64,000 nucleotides of DNA, taken from assembly GCA_024644235.1 (NCBI GenBank), contig JAHELJ010000004.1, forward strand, positions 174,159 to 238,158, in the 5' to 3' direction. The DNA comes from Lewinellaceae bacterium. Its GTDB lineage: Bacteria > Bacteroidota > Bacteroidia > Chitinophagales > Saprospiraceae. Below the pieces are notes generated by a model. The model was not told where the DNA came from. It was given only the letters and a program-made list of their open reading frames with translations, and ran no database searches. This document shows positions 47,981 through 60,700 of this stretch, piece after piece. How positions within the stretch are numbered: the stretch's first letter is position 1; the number at the start of each line of letters is the position of its first letter. The translations under genes and the position numbers were made by a program.

Positions 47981-50900
47981 AATTCATGACGCAAAAGAAA
48001 GAGAAACATAATCGATACAAAAAGATTCTGGTAGCAAATCGGGGTGAGATTGCCATCCGGGTCTTGCGTGCAGCGTCCGAACTTAAGCTTCGAACAGTAG
48101 CGGTTTATACCTATGAGGACAGGTATTCGCTGCACCGATACAAAGCGGATGAAGCATATCAAATCGGACCTGACAATGAGCCGCTTAAACCCTATCTCGA
48201 TATCGACGAAATTATCAGAATAGCTAAGGAGAATGGAATTGATGCCATTCATCCGGGATATGGTTTTCTTTCGGAGAACGTCGATTTCGTAAGGCAATGC
48301 CAATCAGAAGGAATCATCTTCATTGGACCTGATGATTCGGTAATGGAGCAGTTGGGAGATAAGGTGCAAGCTAAAGAGATAGCAAGGGGAGCCGGTGTTC
48401 CCATCATCGAGCACAATCAGGTTGACATCACAAGTGAGGAAGTTTTGTTGTCAGAGGGACAACGGATTGGATACCCATTAGTAGTGAAGGCCGTATCAGG
48501 AGGAGGAGGCCGGGGGATGCGTGTGGTCCGTTCTAAAGATGCTCTGGTTGAAGCATTTCGTGAGGCCCAGGGAGAAGCACGGACGGCCTTTGGTGATGAT
48601 TCGGTTTTTCTGGAAAAATACATTGAGAATCCCAAGCATATTGAAGTTCAGATCCTGGGCGACCACTATGGTAATATTGTCCATCTGTACGAACGGGATT
48701 GTAGTGTGCAGCGTAGATTTCAAAAGGTTGTTGAGGTAGCACCTAGCATTACCTTAAGTGAAAAGACTAGACACAAGCTATTTGAGTATGCTCTTGCAAT
48801 AGCTAAGTATGTGAATTATAAGAATGCCGGTACGGTGGAATTTCTGGTGGATCCCGATCAAAGGATTTACTTCATCGAGGTCAATCCCAGAATACAGGTC
48901 GAGCATACGATTACGGAGGAGGTCACAGGGATCGATTTGGTGAGAAATCAAATTCTCATTTCAATGGGATATCCTCTTTCACATCCTACGATCTACATTC
49001 GGGACCAGGATGATATTCAGGTTAGGGGCCACGCCATACAATGCCGGATCACCACTGAGGATCCGGAGAATAATTTCAAACCGGACTATGGTACGTTGAT
49101 TGCTTATCGAAGTGCCAGCGGATTCGGGATTCGTCTGGATGCCGGGAGCGCCTATCCGGGTTCTGCGATCTCTCCATTTTTTGATAGCATGCTGGTGAAG
49201 GTCACAGCGTGGGGCCGAACCCACAAAGGAGCCGCTAGCCGCCTCTACAGAGCGCTGTCCGAATTCCGCATCCGGGGCGTGAATAGTAATATCGGTTTTC
49301 TCATGAATCTATTGGAAGATCCGGTATTTCAGAAGGGGGAGGCCACTGTTAACTATATTGCAGAACATCCTGAATTGCTCATCCCTCCCAGGAGGCGGGA
49401 TCGCGGGACGAAGATCCTCAGGTATCTTGCCGATATCATAGTAAATGGTCATCCCGACATCAAATCCGTTGATCACAGTAAGAAATTTCACCCAGCAGTT
49501 GTCCCTACATTCAAGGAAATTAAGACTTTTCCCTATGGATCGCGCGATCTATTGAAGGATAAAGGCAGAGATGCTGTGGTACAATGGATCAAAGATGAAA
49601 ACGAGATACTTTATACTGATACCACTTTTAGGGATGCACACCAGTCCTTACTTGCCACTCGCGTACGCACCCATGATCTCATTCAGGTAGCAGAAAGCTT
49701 TGCAAAGCGACATGGAAGCGATGTGTTTTCCATGGAGGTATGGGGAGGAGCGACTTTTGACGTCGCACTCCGTTTCCTGAAGGAAGACCCATGGGTCAGG
49801 CTTAAAATGATCAGAAAGTCGATACCCAATATTCTTCTACAAATGCTGCTGAGAGGTTCTAATGGTGTCGGATATAAAGCCTATCCCGACAATTTGATTG
49901 AAGCATTCATCATTAAGGCTTGGGAAAGTGGTATTGACTTGTTCCGGATTTTCGATTCATTGAATTGGATCGAAAACATGAAGCTGAGCATCCGAACTGT
50001 GAGAGAAAAAACAGATGCACTCGCCGAAGCATGCATTTGCTACACCGGAGATGTGAGCAATCCCGACCGGAAAAAATACAACTTGCAGTACTATCTGGAC
50101 ATGGCTCGGCAGTTGGAGGATGCGGGAGCTCACCTTATTGCCATAAAAGATATGGCCGGGTTGCTCAAACCCTATGCCGCTCAGACCTTGATCTCAGAAC
50201 TGAAGAAGGCGGTTGACCTGCCGATACATCTCCATACCCATGATACATCTTCTATTCAATCAGCTACTTACCTCAAAGCTGTGGAGGAAGGGGTGGATAT
50301 TATTGATGTAGCGCTTAGCTCGATGTCGGGTTTAACTTCGCAACCTAGTTTCAATTCGGTCGCCGCCATGCTTCAGCGAACCGAACGTTCCCGATCGATC
50401 GATCTGGAAAGTCTCAATGCTTTCAGCGATTATTGGGAAACGGTGAGGCAATACTACTATCCCTTTGAGACCGAACTGAGGGCAGGAAGTGCTAGTGTGT
50501 ACGATCACGAAATTCCCGGTGGACAATATTCCAATCTGCGACCTCAGGCCAGAGCGCTGGGCCTGGAAGACAGATTTGAGCAGATTAAGCAGAATTATAA
50601 AATTTCTAATGAGCTTTTTGGTGATATAGTCAAAGTTACACCGTCATCTAAAGTAGTAGGTGATATGGCTATGTTTATGACCGCTAATAATCTCACTCAG
50701 GAAGATATAATGGAAAGGGGCGCTACTCTTTCCTTTCCGGATAGTGTAAAGGCATTTTTCCGAGGGAATCTGGGTCAGCCGTATGGTGGATTTCCGGGGG
50801 ATCTGCAGAAGATCGTCTTGGGAGAAGAGGAACCCTTCACGGAAAGGCCCAATGCCTATCTGGAACCGATTGATTTGGATGGGGCATTCAGGAGCTTCAA

Positions 50901-51465
50901 GAGAAAATTTGGCAGGTTTGTGAACCATGAGGACTTTCTCTCGCATAGCTTATATCCTAAAGTGTTCGCAGCCTATCAAGAGCATTATGAGACTTTTGGC
51001 GTAGTCAGAACAATCCCTACACCAGCGTTTTTTTACGGGTTGAAGGAGAATGAGGAGATACTGGTGAGACTGGGTCAGGGCAAGGATCTTTTGATTCAAT
51101 ATGTTTATAAATCAAAGCCGGATGCGACGGGTGAATGCGAAGTGTTTTTTAAACTAAATGGTCAGACCAGGGGTATTCCCGTACAAGACCGATCAGCCAA
51201 GGTGGAGAAGATTGCTCATCGCAAAGCGGAGAAAGTAACTGATGTAGGAGCCCCCCTCCAAGGAAGTCTGGCAAAGATTTTGGTAAAGGAAGGGGAGAAG
51301 GTGGTAAAGGGAAGTCCTTTATTCATCATTGAAGCGATGAAGATGGAGAGTACGATTTCGGCTACTTTAAGTGGTGAAATCAAAAAAATTCATCTTTCGG
51401 AAAAAGAATTGGTCGATCAAGATGATCTGATTATAGAGATCGATCCTGAGAAAGAACTGATATAA
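47974..51465 (+). CDS. pyc: Pyruvate carboxylase
   Basis: This biotin enzyme carboxylates pyruvate to oxaloacetate, feeding the TCA cycle and, through aspartate, homoserine. The 1163-aa chain has all parts in order. Biotin carboxylase comes first (KILVANRGEIAIRVLRAASE, ATP-grasp VVKAVSGGGGRGMRVV, EVNPRIQVEHTITEEVTGID). The carboxyltransferase follows (TTFRDAHQSLLATRVRTHDL, LPIHLHTHDTSS). Last are a linker domain and a C-terminal biotinyl domain with biotin-Lys1123 in IIEAMKMEST. Start 47974 overlaps the metX stop; ATG 47986 is an alternative. A 3' hairpin follows. Confidence 0.97.
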   Translation: MVKFMTQKKEKHNRYKKILVANRGEIAIRVLRAASELKLRTVAVYTYEDRYSLHRYKADEAYQIGPDNEPLKPYLDIDEIIRIAKENGIDAIHPGYGFLSENVDFVRQCQSEGIIFIGPDDSVMEQLGDKVQAKEIARGAGVPIIEHNQVDITSEEVLLSEGQRIGYPLVVKAVSGGGGRGMRVVRSKDALVEAFREAQGEARTAFGDDSVFLEKYIENPKHIEVQILGDHYGNIVHLYERDCSVQRRFQKVVEVAPSITLSEKTRHKLFEYALAIAKYVNYKNAGTVEFLVDPDQRIYFIEVNPRIQVEHTITEEVTGIDLVRNQILISMGYPLSHPTIYIRDQDDIQVRGHAIQCRITTEDPENNFKPDYGTLIAYRSASGFGIRLDAGSAYPGSAISPFFDSMLVKVTAWGRTHKGAASRLYRALSEFRIRGVNSNIGFLMNLLEDPVFQKGEATVNYIAEHPELLIPPRRRDRGTKILRYLADIIVNGHPDIKSVDHSKKFHPAVVPTFKEIKTFPYGSRDLLKDKGRDAVVQWIKDENEILYTDTTFRDAHQSLLATRVRTHDLIQVAESFAKRHGSDVFSMEVWGGATFDVALRFLKEDPWVRLKMIRKSIPNILLQMLLRGSNGVGYKAYPDNLIEAFIIKAWESGIDLFRIFDSLNWIENMKLSIRTVREKTDALAEACICYTGDVSNPDRKKYNLQYYLDMARQLEDAGAHLIAIKDMAGLLKPYAAQTLISELKKAVDLPIHLHTHDTSSIQSATYLKAVEEGVDIIDVALSSMSGLTSQPSFNSVAAMLQRTERSRSIDLESLNAFSDYWETVRQYYYPFETELRAGSASVYDHEIPGGQYSNLRPQARALGLEDRFEQIKQNYKISNELFGDIVKVTPSSKVVGDMAMFMTANNLTQEDIMERGATLSFPDSVKAFFRGNLGQPYGGFPGDLQKIVLGEEEPFTERPNAYLEPIDLDGAFRSFKRKFGRFVNHEDFLSHSLYPKVFAAYQEHYETFGVVRTIPTPAFFYGLKENEEILVRLGQGKDLLIQYVYKSKPDATGECEVFFKLNGQTRGIPVQDRSAKVEKIAHRKAEKVTDVGAPLQGSLAKILVKEGEKVVKGSPLFIIEAMKMESTISATLSGEIKKIHLSEKELVDQDDLIIEIDPEKELI

Positions 51466-51472
51466 ATTGATC

Positions 51473-51508
51473 AGGTGTAAAATCCATTACTTCAGGATTT
51501 TGGCACCT
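51473..51508 (+). terminator. Hairpin after pyc
   Basis: AGGTG...AAAATCC (51473-51484) pairs with GGATTTT...CACCT (51495-51508) with a two-base internal loop on each side and a 9- to 10-base apex. No clear U-run follows, so it is a weak terminator or an mRNA 3'-end stabiliser. Confidence 0.5.
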
Positions 51509-51636
51509 TAATCATATAAGAACTTGAGTTAGGTAGTAGAAATGTAATTGATTGTTGAAATCGTAACGAAACGAACTTTATCGACGAATTATTTTACAAG
51601 ATTCCAGAATTTCGGATTTTTTTTAGGAGAAACGTA

Positions 51637-51644
51637 TATATTTG
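51637..51644 (+). promoter_or_regulatory. Promoter -7 candidate for the giant repeat gene
   Basis: TATATTTG matches TAnnTTTG and lies 121 bases before the ATG at 51766, giving a leader of over 100 bases. The -33 region is poor. The rest of the 300-base spacer shows nothing else I can name. Confidence 0.5.
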
Positions 51645-51765
51645 ACGTGCTCGATCTATCAAAGATTCCAATCTGATCTGGCATCTTTTTTGCCAATCAA
51701 TACACGACTCACCTTACAACAAGACCCACCATAGTGTCCTGATCCATACGTTAACATAATCCGTT

Positions 51766-54700
51766 ATGGGTCAACCCCGACTATTATTTATCAGGATTAT
51801 TGTAGTCCTGTCGTACTGTTTATTAGTTGCACCGCACACCGTCAATGCACAGCCGTGGGATCCAGACTGGTTTACCTGCAATAATGTCTCCGTCTCCAAT
51901 TGCGAATCCACCGTACCCAGTCTCTTTGTTGATCTGAGTGATGATCCCAATCAGAAGTGGTACTCTTGCAAGATCCAAAGAGGTCCCAAACAGGATACCT
52001 GTTGCGGCTATTCGCCCGCTTCGAATAATGACCAGTGCATCGAATTCAAGGTGTTGCTGCATCCCGATACCGAATCCCTAATTTTTGAAATTCCGGAATC
52101 GTCTGAAGCTGAGTGGCAGCAGGACAAGAACCATCCGGCAGCTCCCGGAAGCCCTGGAGCCAAACCAAGCATCAATACCTACCGGATAAACTGTGGTCCC
52201 TTGCAGGGAGCAGCCCATGGATCAGAACCCGCTTGTTTGACGAGTACCATATTAAACGATACAGTTTTCATCACCTACTGCCAGACCGGTAACAACGACA
52301 ACGTCTACCGGATCAAAGCGATCAAAGGGGAAATTAATCCAGATCTCGTGACCATACAGGAAGGACCCTGCGGTGGTGGTTTGAAGGTAGAAACGGAAGA
52401 TATTGACATCAGTAGTATCACCTGGACTTCACTTGACAATCCCGCATATGATGCCTATCTGAGCGCCACCTGCTGTACCGATTCAGTAACGGTATTCGTG
52501 CCAAATGGAGCAGATCTGTCAGATGCTACCTGGGTCGGTGGTGTACCTATCCTTACCTATGAAGTCTGTGGTGATCCAATTGACATCGACGACTGCCCAT
52601 CTGCCAGCCAGGTGTGCGCAGAAGCCCAGGTATATATCATCAGACCACCATCGGTCACCGCCCAGGATGTTTGGTATTGTCCCGGTGCTCCCTACTATCT
52701 TGAGGTCATTCACCCCACTCGCAATTTATTTGAATATTGGTGGTATGATGGGCCTAATGGGACGGGAAGTCTCGTGAGCACCGGTGTAGGGGATTTCGAT
52801 CACAATTTTCCGACAGCAGGAACTAAATCGGTTGTGTACCAGGATCCGACGGTGGCCTTGCTTGGCTTGGATCCAGCCTGCACCGCCGATACGATCAATA
52901 TTACCATAAATCTCTATCCGGTCCCACCGGCTCAAATCATTCCACCTGCTTTCATCTGTATTGACACACCCTATGACTTTGAGGCAGTGGATGCAGGAGC
53001 GGGAGCGACTTACGATTGGAACTTTGGATCCGGAGCTAGTCCAAGTACATACACGGGAACAAACAATAGCGGCCGTTTTCCGCCTTCAGTTACCTATTCA
53101 ACCTGCGGCAGTAAAACTATTACCCTGACGGTGACCTCGACGGACGGTTGTGACAGTACAACTATGGTGACCGTGCCCGGAGATACCGACCCACCGGTGA
53201 TCACCTGCCCGGCAGACATCACAGTTGAATGTGATGAGTCGGTTGATCCATCAAATACTGGAACTGCTACCGCAACGGACAACTGTGATTACACAATTAC
53301 CTACAATGATGTGATTATTCCGGGAGCATGTACCGGTGACTACATCATCCAAAGAACCTGGACCGCTACCGACCCTTGTGGTCTCACAGATGCTTGCTTG
53401 CAGACGATTACCGTTCAAGACAACACCCCTCCAACCCTGACGTGCAATGTGACCGATCTCGTCCTGGAATGTGATCAGGACTATGCGGCGGAGATAAACA
53501 CCTGGTTGGCTGATATGGAGGCATTGCTGCTGGGAGTGGCTACCGATAACTGTGGAACTATAACTGTTTCTAATGATTATTCCGGCCCTCCACCACCTCT
53601 GAGCTGTGATCTTTCCAGCGGACTCGTAGTGACCTTCACCATAGCTGATGACTGTGGGAATTCAGTCTCTTGTCAGGCCACTATCTATGTAGATGATAGC
53701 ACTCCACCTACTGTGGATTGTGTGGTGACTGACCTGGTACTAGAGTGTGATCAGGACTATGCCGCTGAAATCACCACCTGGCTGACTCAGACTGAAAATG
53801 ATATTATGAACAGTGCCGGGACAGTGGATGACTGTGGCCAACCACTTAGTATCAGCAATGATTATGATGGTTCGTTGCCGACATTGGACTGTAATGGTGC
53901 AACGGGACTAGCGGTGACCTTCACAGTGACCGATGTCTGTGGTAACATCACGACGTGTGTTGGGAATATCATCATAGATGATACCCAGCCACCCATTGTC
54001 AACTGTGTGGTGACAGATCTCACCCTGGAATGTGATCAGGATTTTGATACGGAGATAAACAATTGGATCACCCAGACCGAGAACGATATCCTGGCAAACT
54101 CTTCTGATGATTGTGGGGGCACGTTGACGATTGGTAATGACTGGGATGGATCATATCCTACTTTAGATTGTGATGGGGTTACCGGACTCACGGTGACCTT
54201 CACAGTGCTCGATGAATGCCTTAATCCTACCACTTGTACGGGATTGATCATTATTGATGACACCCAACCACCCGTGGTAAATTGTGTGGTTACCGATCTT
54301 ACCCTCGAATGTGACCAGGACTATGCCACTGAAATAAATAATTGGATTACACAAACAGAGAATGACATCCTGGCGAATTCCAGCGACGATTGTGGCCAGC
54401 CTCTTACCGTCTCAAATGATTGGGATGGTACGCTTCCCACTCTCGACTGTAACGGAGCTACTGGAGTCACGGTGACATTCACCGTGGAGGATGCCTGTCT
54501 AAATGCTGTTACCTGTACAGGTTTGATCATCCTGGATGACACCCAGCCACCTGTGGTAAACTGTGTGGTGACAGATCTGACCCTGGAATGTGATCAAGAC
54601 TACGCTGCCGAGATTACAAATTGGATTACCCAAACGGAGAATGACATTCTCGCGAATTCAAGCGATGATTGCGGAGGAACATTGACTATTAGTAATGACT

Positions 54701-57700
54701 GGGATGGTACATTACCTACCTTGGACTGTAATGGCGGTACCGGGGTTACAGTCACCTTCACCGTTTTGGATGTCTGTCTGAATCCCACCACCTGTACCGG
54801 CCTGGTAATCATTGATGATAGCCAGCCACCCGTAGTCAACTGTGTGGTAACCGATTTGACACTGGAGTGTGATCAGGACTATGCCGCTGAGATCACGAAT
54901 TGGATCACTCAAACCGAAAACGATATTCTTGCCAATTCAAGCGATGATTGTGGAGGTACCCTGACCATAGACAATGACTGGGATGGTACCTTACCCACTT
55001 TGGATTGCAATGGAGGCACTGGGGTTACCGTCACCTTCACCGTTTTAGATGAGTGCCTTAATCCCACCACTTGTACCGGACAAGTCATCATCGACGATAG
55101 CCAGCCACCTGTGGTAAACTGTGTGGTTACGGATCTAACGCTGGAATGCGACCAGGACTATGCTGCTGAAATCAATAACTGGATCACTCAGACCGAAAAT
55201 GATATTCTGGCCAACTCATCTGATGACTGCGGGGGCACATTGACAATCGATAATGATTGGGATGGCACTTTGCCGACATTGGACTGTAATGGTGGAACTG
55301 GGGTCACAGTCACCTTTACCGTTTTGGATGAATGCCTGAACCCAACTACCTGTACCGGACTGGTCATCATCGACGATAGCCAACCTCCGGTGGTGAATTG
55401 TGTGGTTACTGATCTTACCCTGGAATGCGATCAGGACTATGCAGCCGAGATCACAAATTGGATCACTCAAACCGAAAATGACATACTGGCAAATTCCAGT
55501 GACGACTGCGGTGGGACGCTGACAATTGATAATGATTGGGATGGAACGCTACCTACACTTGATTGCAACGGAGGAACGGGGGTGACTGTTACTTTCACTG
55601 TACTTGATGAATGCTTGAATCCAACGACCTGCACCGGCCTTGTGATTATTGACGATAGCCAACCTCCGGTGGTGAACTGTGTTGTCACAGATCTCATCCT
55701 CGAATGTGATCAGGACTATGCCGCGGAGATCACAAATTGGATCACTCAAACGGAGAACGATATCCTGGCAAATTCCAGTGATGATTGCGGTGGTACATTG
55801 ACAATTGGGAATGACTGGGATGGCACGCTGCCTACCTTAGATTGCGATGGCAGTACCGGTGTCGTCGTCACCTTTACTGTTTTGGATGAGTGTTTGAACC
55901 CAACTACATGTTCTGGGTTGATCATTATTGATGATAGTGATCCACCGATTGTAAACTGCGTCGTCACCGATTTGACCCTGGAATGCGATGGTGATTATGT
56001 AACAGATATCATCAATTGGATCAATCAGACAGAGTCCGATATCCTGGCTAATTCTTCAGATGACTGTGGTGGCACCCTAAGTGTTGACAATGATTGGGAT
56101 GGATCTATTCCTTCTCTTAGCTGTGATGTGACTAATGGAATCACAGTGACCTTCACCGTCACCGATGTTTGTGGAAATCCGACGACCTGCAGCGGAGTCA
56201 TTTACCGGGATGATTCAACTGTACCTAATATCACTTGCCCGGATGATATCGTATTTGATGGATGTAATCTGGGAGATGTTTTAGTGGCCAGTGGATTTGC
56301 ATACAGTACTGACTCAGTGTTTATGGATGAAGCCACATTTGAGGCTCAGGGAGGCAGCGCCGATCTGTCCGACGATTGCGGGGTATTAGAAGTAGCTTAT
56401 TATGATGTCATCATCCAACCAAGCTGCCCGATTATTGTAGAAAGGACATGGACCGTGATTGACTCTTGTCAGAACACGGCAAGCTGTGTTCAAACGATCA
56501 CGATTCAAGATGTCACTGATCCGCTCATTACCTGTCCATTGGATGTGGTCTTTGATGGGTGTTCAACATTTGATGCCTTGATAGCCACAGGGCTGCCATT
56601 CAGCACGGATTCCTTCTTCATGGACGAGATCACTTTCGAAACTGTGGATGGCACCAGCGATGCGAGCGATAATTGTGGTGTACTTCAAGTGGCGTACTAC
56701 GATGTGGTGATCCAGGCGAGTTGTCCGATCATTATAGAAAGAACCTGGACGGTGTTTGACACCTGTCTTAATACGGCGAATTGCGTGCAGACGATCACGA
56801 TTCAGGATACAACTTCTCCGACGATAGTCTGCTCAGATGATGTGCTGGTAGATGGGTGTAATCTGGGAGATGCACTGGCAGCGAGCGGCTATGCGTTTAG
56901 CACCGACTCGGTATTCATTGATGAAGCGGCTTACGACGCAATCGATGGCACCAGCGATGCAAACGACAACTGTGGAGTTTTGCAGGTAGCGTACTACGAT
57001 GTCGTGATCCAGGCCTCATGTCCAATAATAATAGAAAGAACATGGACGGTGTTTGATACCTGTCTCAACACAGCAAACTGCGTGCAGACCATTACCATTC
57101 AGGATGTGACAGTGCCGACAATCGTTTGCCCTGATGATGTACTGGTAGATGGCTGTAATCTGGGAGATGCATTGGCAGCAAGTGGCTATGCGTTTAGCAC
57201 TGATTCAGTGTTCATCGATGAAGCCGCTTACGATGCGATCGACGGCACGAGCGATGCGAACGACAATTGTGGAGTGCTTCAGGTGGCTTACTACGACGTA
57301 GTGATCCAGGCGAGTTGTCCGATAATAATAGAAAGAACATGGACGGTGTTTGACACATGCCTGAATACAGCGAATTGTGTGCAGACCATCACCATCCAGG
57401 ATATAACGGCTCCAACAATAGCTTGTCCCGACAACGTAGTCTTTGATGGCTGTGATTTAGGTGATGTTTCTGCTGCAAGCGGCTATGCATTCAGCACCGA
57501 TTCGGTCTTTATCGACGAGGCGGCTTTTGATGCGATCGATGGCACGAGCGATGCAAACGACAACTGTGGAGTATTGCAGGTGGCGTACTACGATGTGGTG
57601 ATCCAGGCGAGTTGTCCGATCATCATAGAAAGAACCTGGACGGTGTTTGACACCTGTTTGAACACGGCGAATTGTGTGCAGACGATAACGATCCAAGATA

Positions 57701-60700
57701 CTACCTCCCCGACCATTGTGTGTCCAAATGACGTCGTTTTCGATGGTTGTTCAACCACTGATTTATTGGTCGCTACCGGGTTAGTCTTTAGTACAGACTC
57801 GTTCTTCATGGATGAATTGACATTTGAGGCGGTCGATCTTTCGAGTGATGTAAGTGACAATTGCGGAGTATTGCAAGTGGCTTATTACGATGTGGTTATC
57901 CAGGCTAGTTGTCCGATCATCATCGAACGAACGTGGACTGTGTTTGACACCTGTCTTAATACTGCGAATTGCGTACAAACGATTACGATCCAGGATACGA
58001 CATCACCGACAATAGTTTGTCCGGATGATGTACTGGTAGATGGTTGTAATCTGGGAGATGCATTGGCAGCGACAGGATATGCGTTCAGTACTGATTCGGT
58101 ATTTATCGACGAAGCGGCTTATGACGCGATCGATGGTACGAGCGATGCAAATGACAATTGTGGAGTACTGCAAGTGGCCTACTATGATGTGGTGATCCAG
58201 GCGAGCTGTCCGATCATTATCGAAAGAACATGGACGGTGTTTGATACCTGCCTTAATACCGCAAACTGCATACAGACTATTACCATCCAGGATACGACAT
58301 CACCGACGATAGTCTGTCCAGATGATGTGCTGGTAGATGGCTGTAATCTGGGAGATGCATTGGCAGCGAGCGGCTATGCGTTCAGTACTGATTCGGTATT
58401 CATCGATGAAACTGCTTACGATGGAATCGATGGCACGAGTGATGCGAACGACAATTGTGGAGTGCTCCAAGTAGCTTACTACGATGTAGTGATCCAGGCC
58501 AGCTGTCCGATTATCATCGAAAGAACATGGACGGTCTTTGACACCTGTCTGAACACAGCGAATTGCATACAGACGATTACGATCCAGGATATTACGGTCC
58601 CTACCATTACTTGCCCGGATAACGTAGTCTTTGATGGCTGTGATTTAGGTGATGTTTCTGCAGCGAGTGGATATGCTTTCAGTACTGACTCAGTCTTCAT
58701 CGACGAGGCGGCTTATGATGCGATCGATGGCACGAGCGATGCGAACGATAACTGTGGAGTATTGCAGGTGGCGTACTACGATGTGGTGATCCAGGCGAGT
58801 TGTCCGATCATCATAGAAAGAACGTGGACGGTGTTTGACACCTGTTTGAACACGGCGAATTGTGTGCAGACGATAACGATCCAAGATACTACCTCACCGA
58901 CCATTGTGTGTCCAAATGACGTCGTTTTCGATGGTTGTTCAACCACTGATTTATTGGTCGCTACCGGGTTAGTCTTTAGTACAGACTCGTTCTTCATGGA
59001 TGAATTGACATTTGAGGCGGTCGATCTTGCGAGTGATGTAAGTGACAATTGCGGAGTATTGCAAGTGGCTTATTACGATGTGGTTATCCAGGCGAGTTGT
59101 CCGATCATCATCGAAAGAATATGGACGGTATTTGATACCTGTCTGAACACAACCAACTGCATACAAACGATTACGATCCAGGATACGACATCGCCGACGA
59201 TAGTTTGTCCTGATGATGTACTGGTAGATGGCTGTAATTTGGGAGATGCATTGGCAGCAAGTGGCTATGCGTTCAGCACGGATTCAGTCTTCATCGACGA
59301 GGCAGCTTATGATGCGATCGATGGCACGAGCGATGCAAACGACAATTGTGGAGTACTGCAAGTGGCGTACTACGATGTGGTGATCCAGGCGAGCTGTCCG
59401 ATCATCATCGAAAGAACGTGGACAGTATTTGATACCTGCCTCAACACGGCGAATTGCATCCAGACGATTACGATCCAGGATACGACATCCCCGACGATAG
59501 TCTGTCCAGACGATGTGCTGGTAGATGGCTGTAATTTGGGAGATGCCTTGGCAGCAAGTGGCTATGCGTTCAGCACGGATTCGGTATTCATCAATGAAGC
59601 CGCTTATGACGCGATCGATGGCACCAGCGATGCAAACGACAACTGCGGAGTGCTTCAGGTAGCCTACTACGATGTAGTGATCCAGGCGAGTTGCCCAATT
59701 ATCATCGAAAGAACATGGACGGTATTTGATACCTGTCTGAACACGGCAAACTGCGTGCAGACGATTACGATCCAGGATACGACATCGCCGACGATAGTTT
59801 GTCCAGACGATGTGCTGGTAGATGGCTGTAATCTGGGAGATGCCTTGGCAGCGAGCGGCTATGCGTTCAGCACGGATTCGGTGTTCATCGACGAAGCAGC
59901 TTATGATGCGATCGATGGCACGAGCGATGCAAACGACAACTGCGGCGTGCTTCAGGTAGCTTACTACGATGTAGTGATCCAGCCGAGTTGTCCGATTATC
60001 ATCGAAAGAACATGGACGGTATTTGATACCTGTTTGAACACAGCAAACTGCGTACAGACGATAACCATTCAGGATACGACCTCACCAACAATCGTGTGTC
60101 CGGGGGACATAGTATTTGACGGGTGCAACCTGGGAGATGTCCTTGTGGCCTCCTCCCTGGCGTTTAGCACCGATTCGGTGTTTATGGATGAAGCTACCTA
60201 TGAACTAGTCGATGGCACCAGTGATGTGGGCGACAATTGTGGAGTGTTGCAGGTTGCTTACTACGATGTAGTGATCCAGGCGAGCTGTCCGATCATCATA
60301 GAAAGAACGTGGACGGTATTTGATACCTGTCTAAATACGGCAAACTGCATACAAACGATTACGATCCAGGATACGACTGCTCCGACGATAGTCTGTCCTG
60401 ATGATGTGCTGGTAGATGGTTGTAATCTGGGAGATGCATTGGCAGCAAGTGGCTATGCGTTCAGCACGGATTCGGTCTTCATTGACGAGGCAGCTTATGA
60501 CGCGATCGATGGTACGAGCGATGCAAACGACAATTGTGGAGTACTGCAAGTGGCGTATTATGATGTGGTGATCCAGGCGAGTTGTCCGATCATAATCGAA
60601 AGAACGTGGACAGTATTTGATACCTGCCTCAACACGGCGAATTGCATCCAGACGATTACGATCCAGGATACGACATCGCCGACGATAGTTTGTCCGGATG

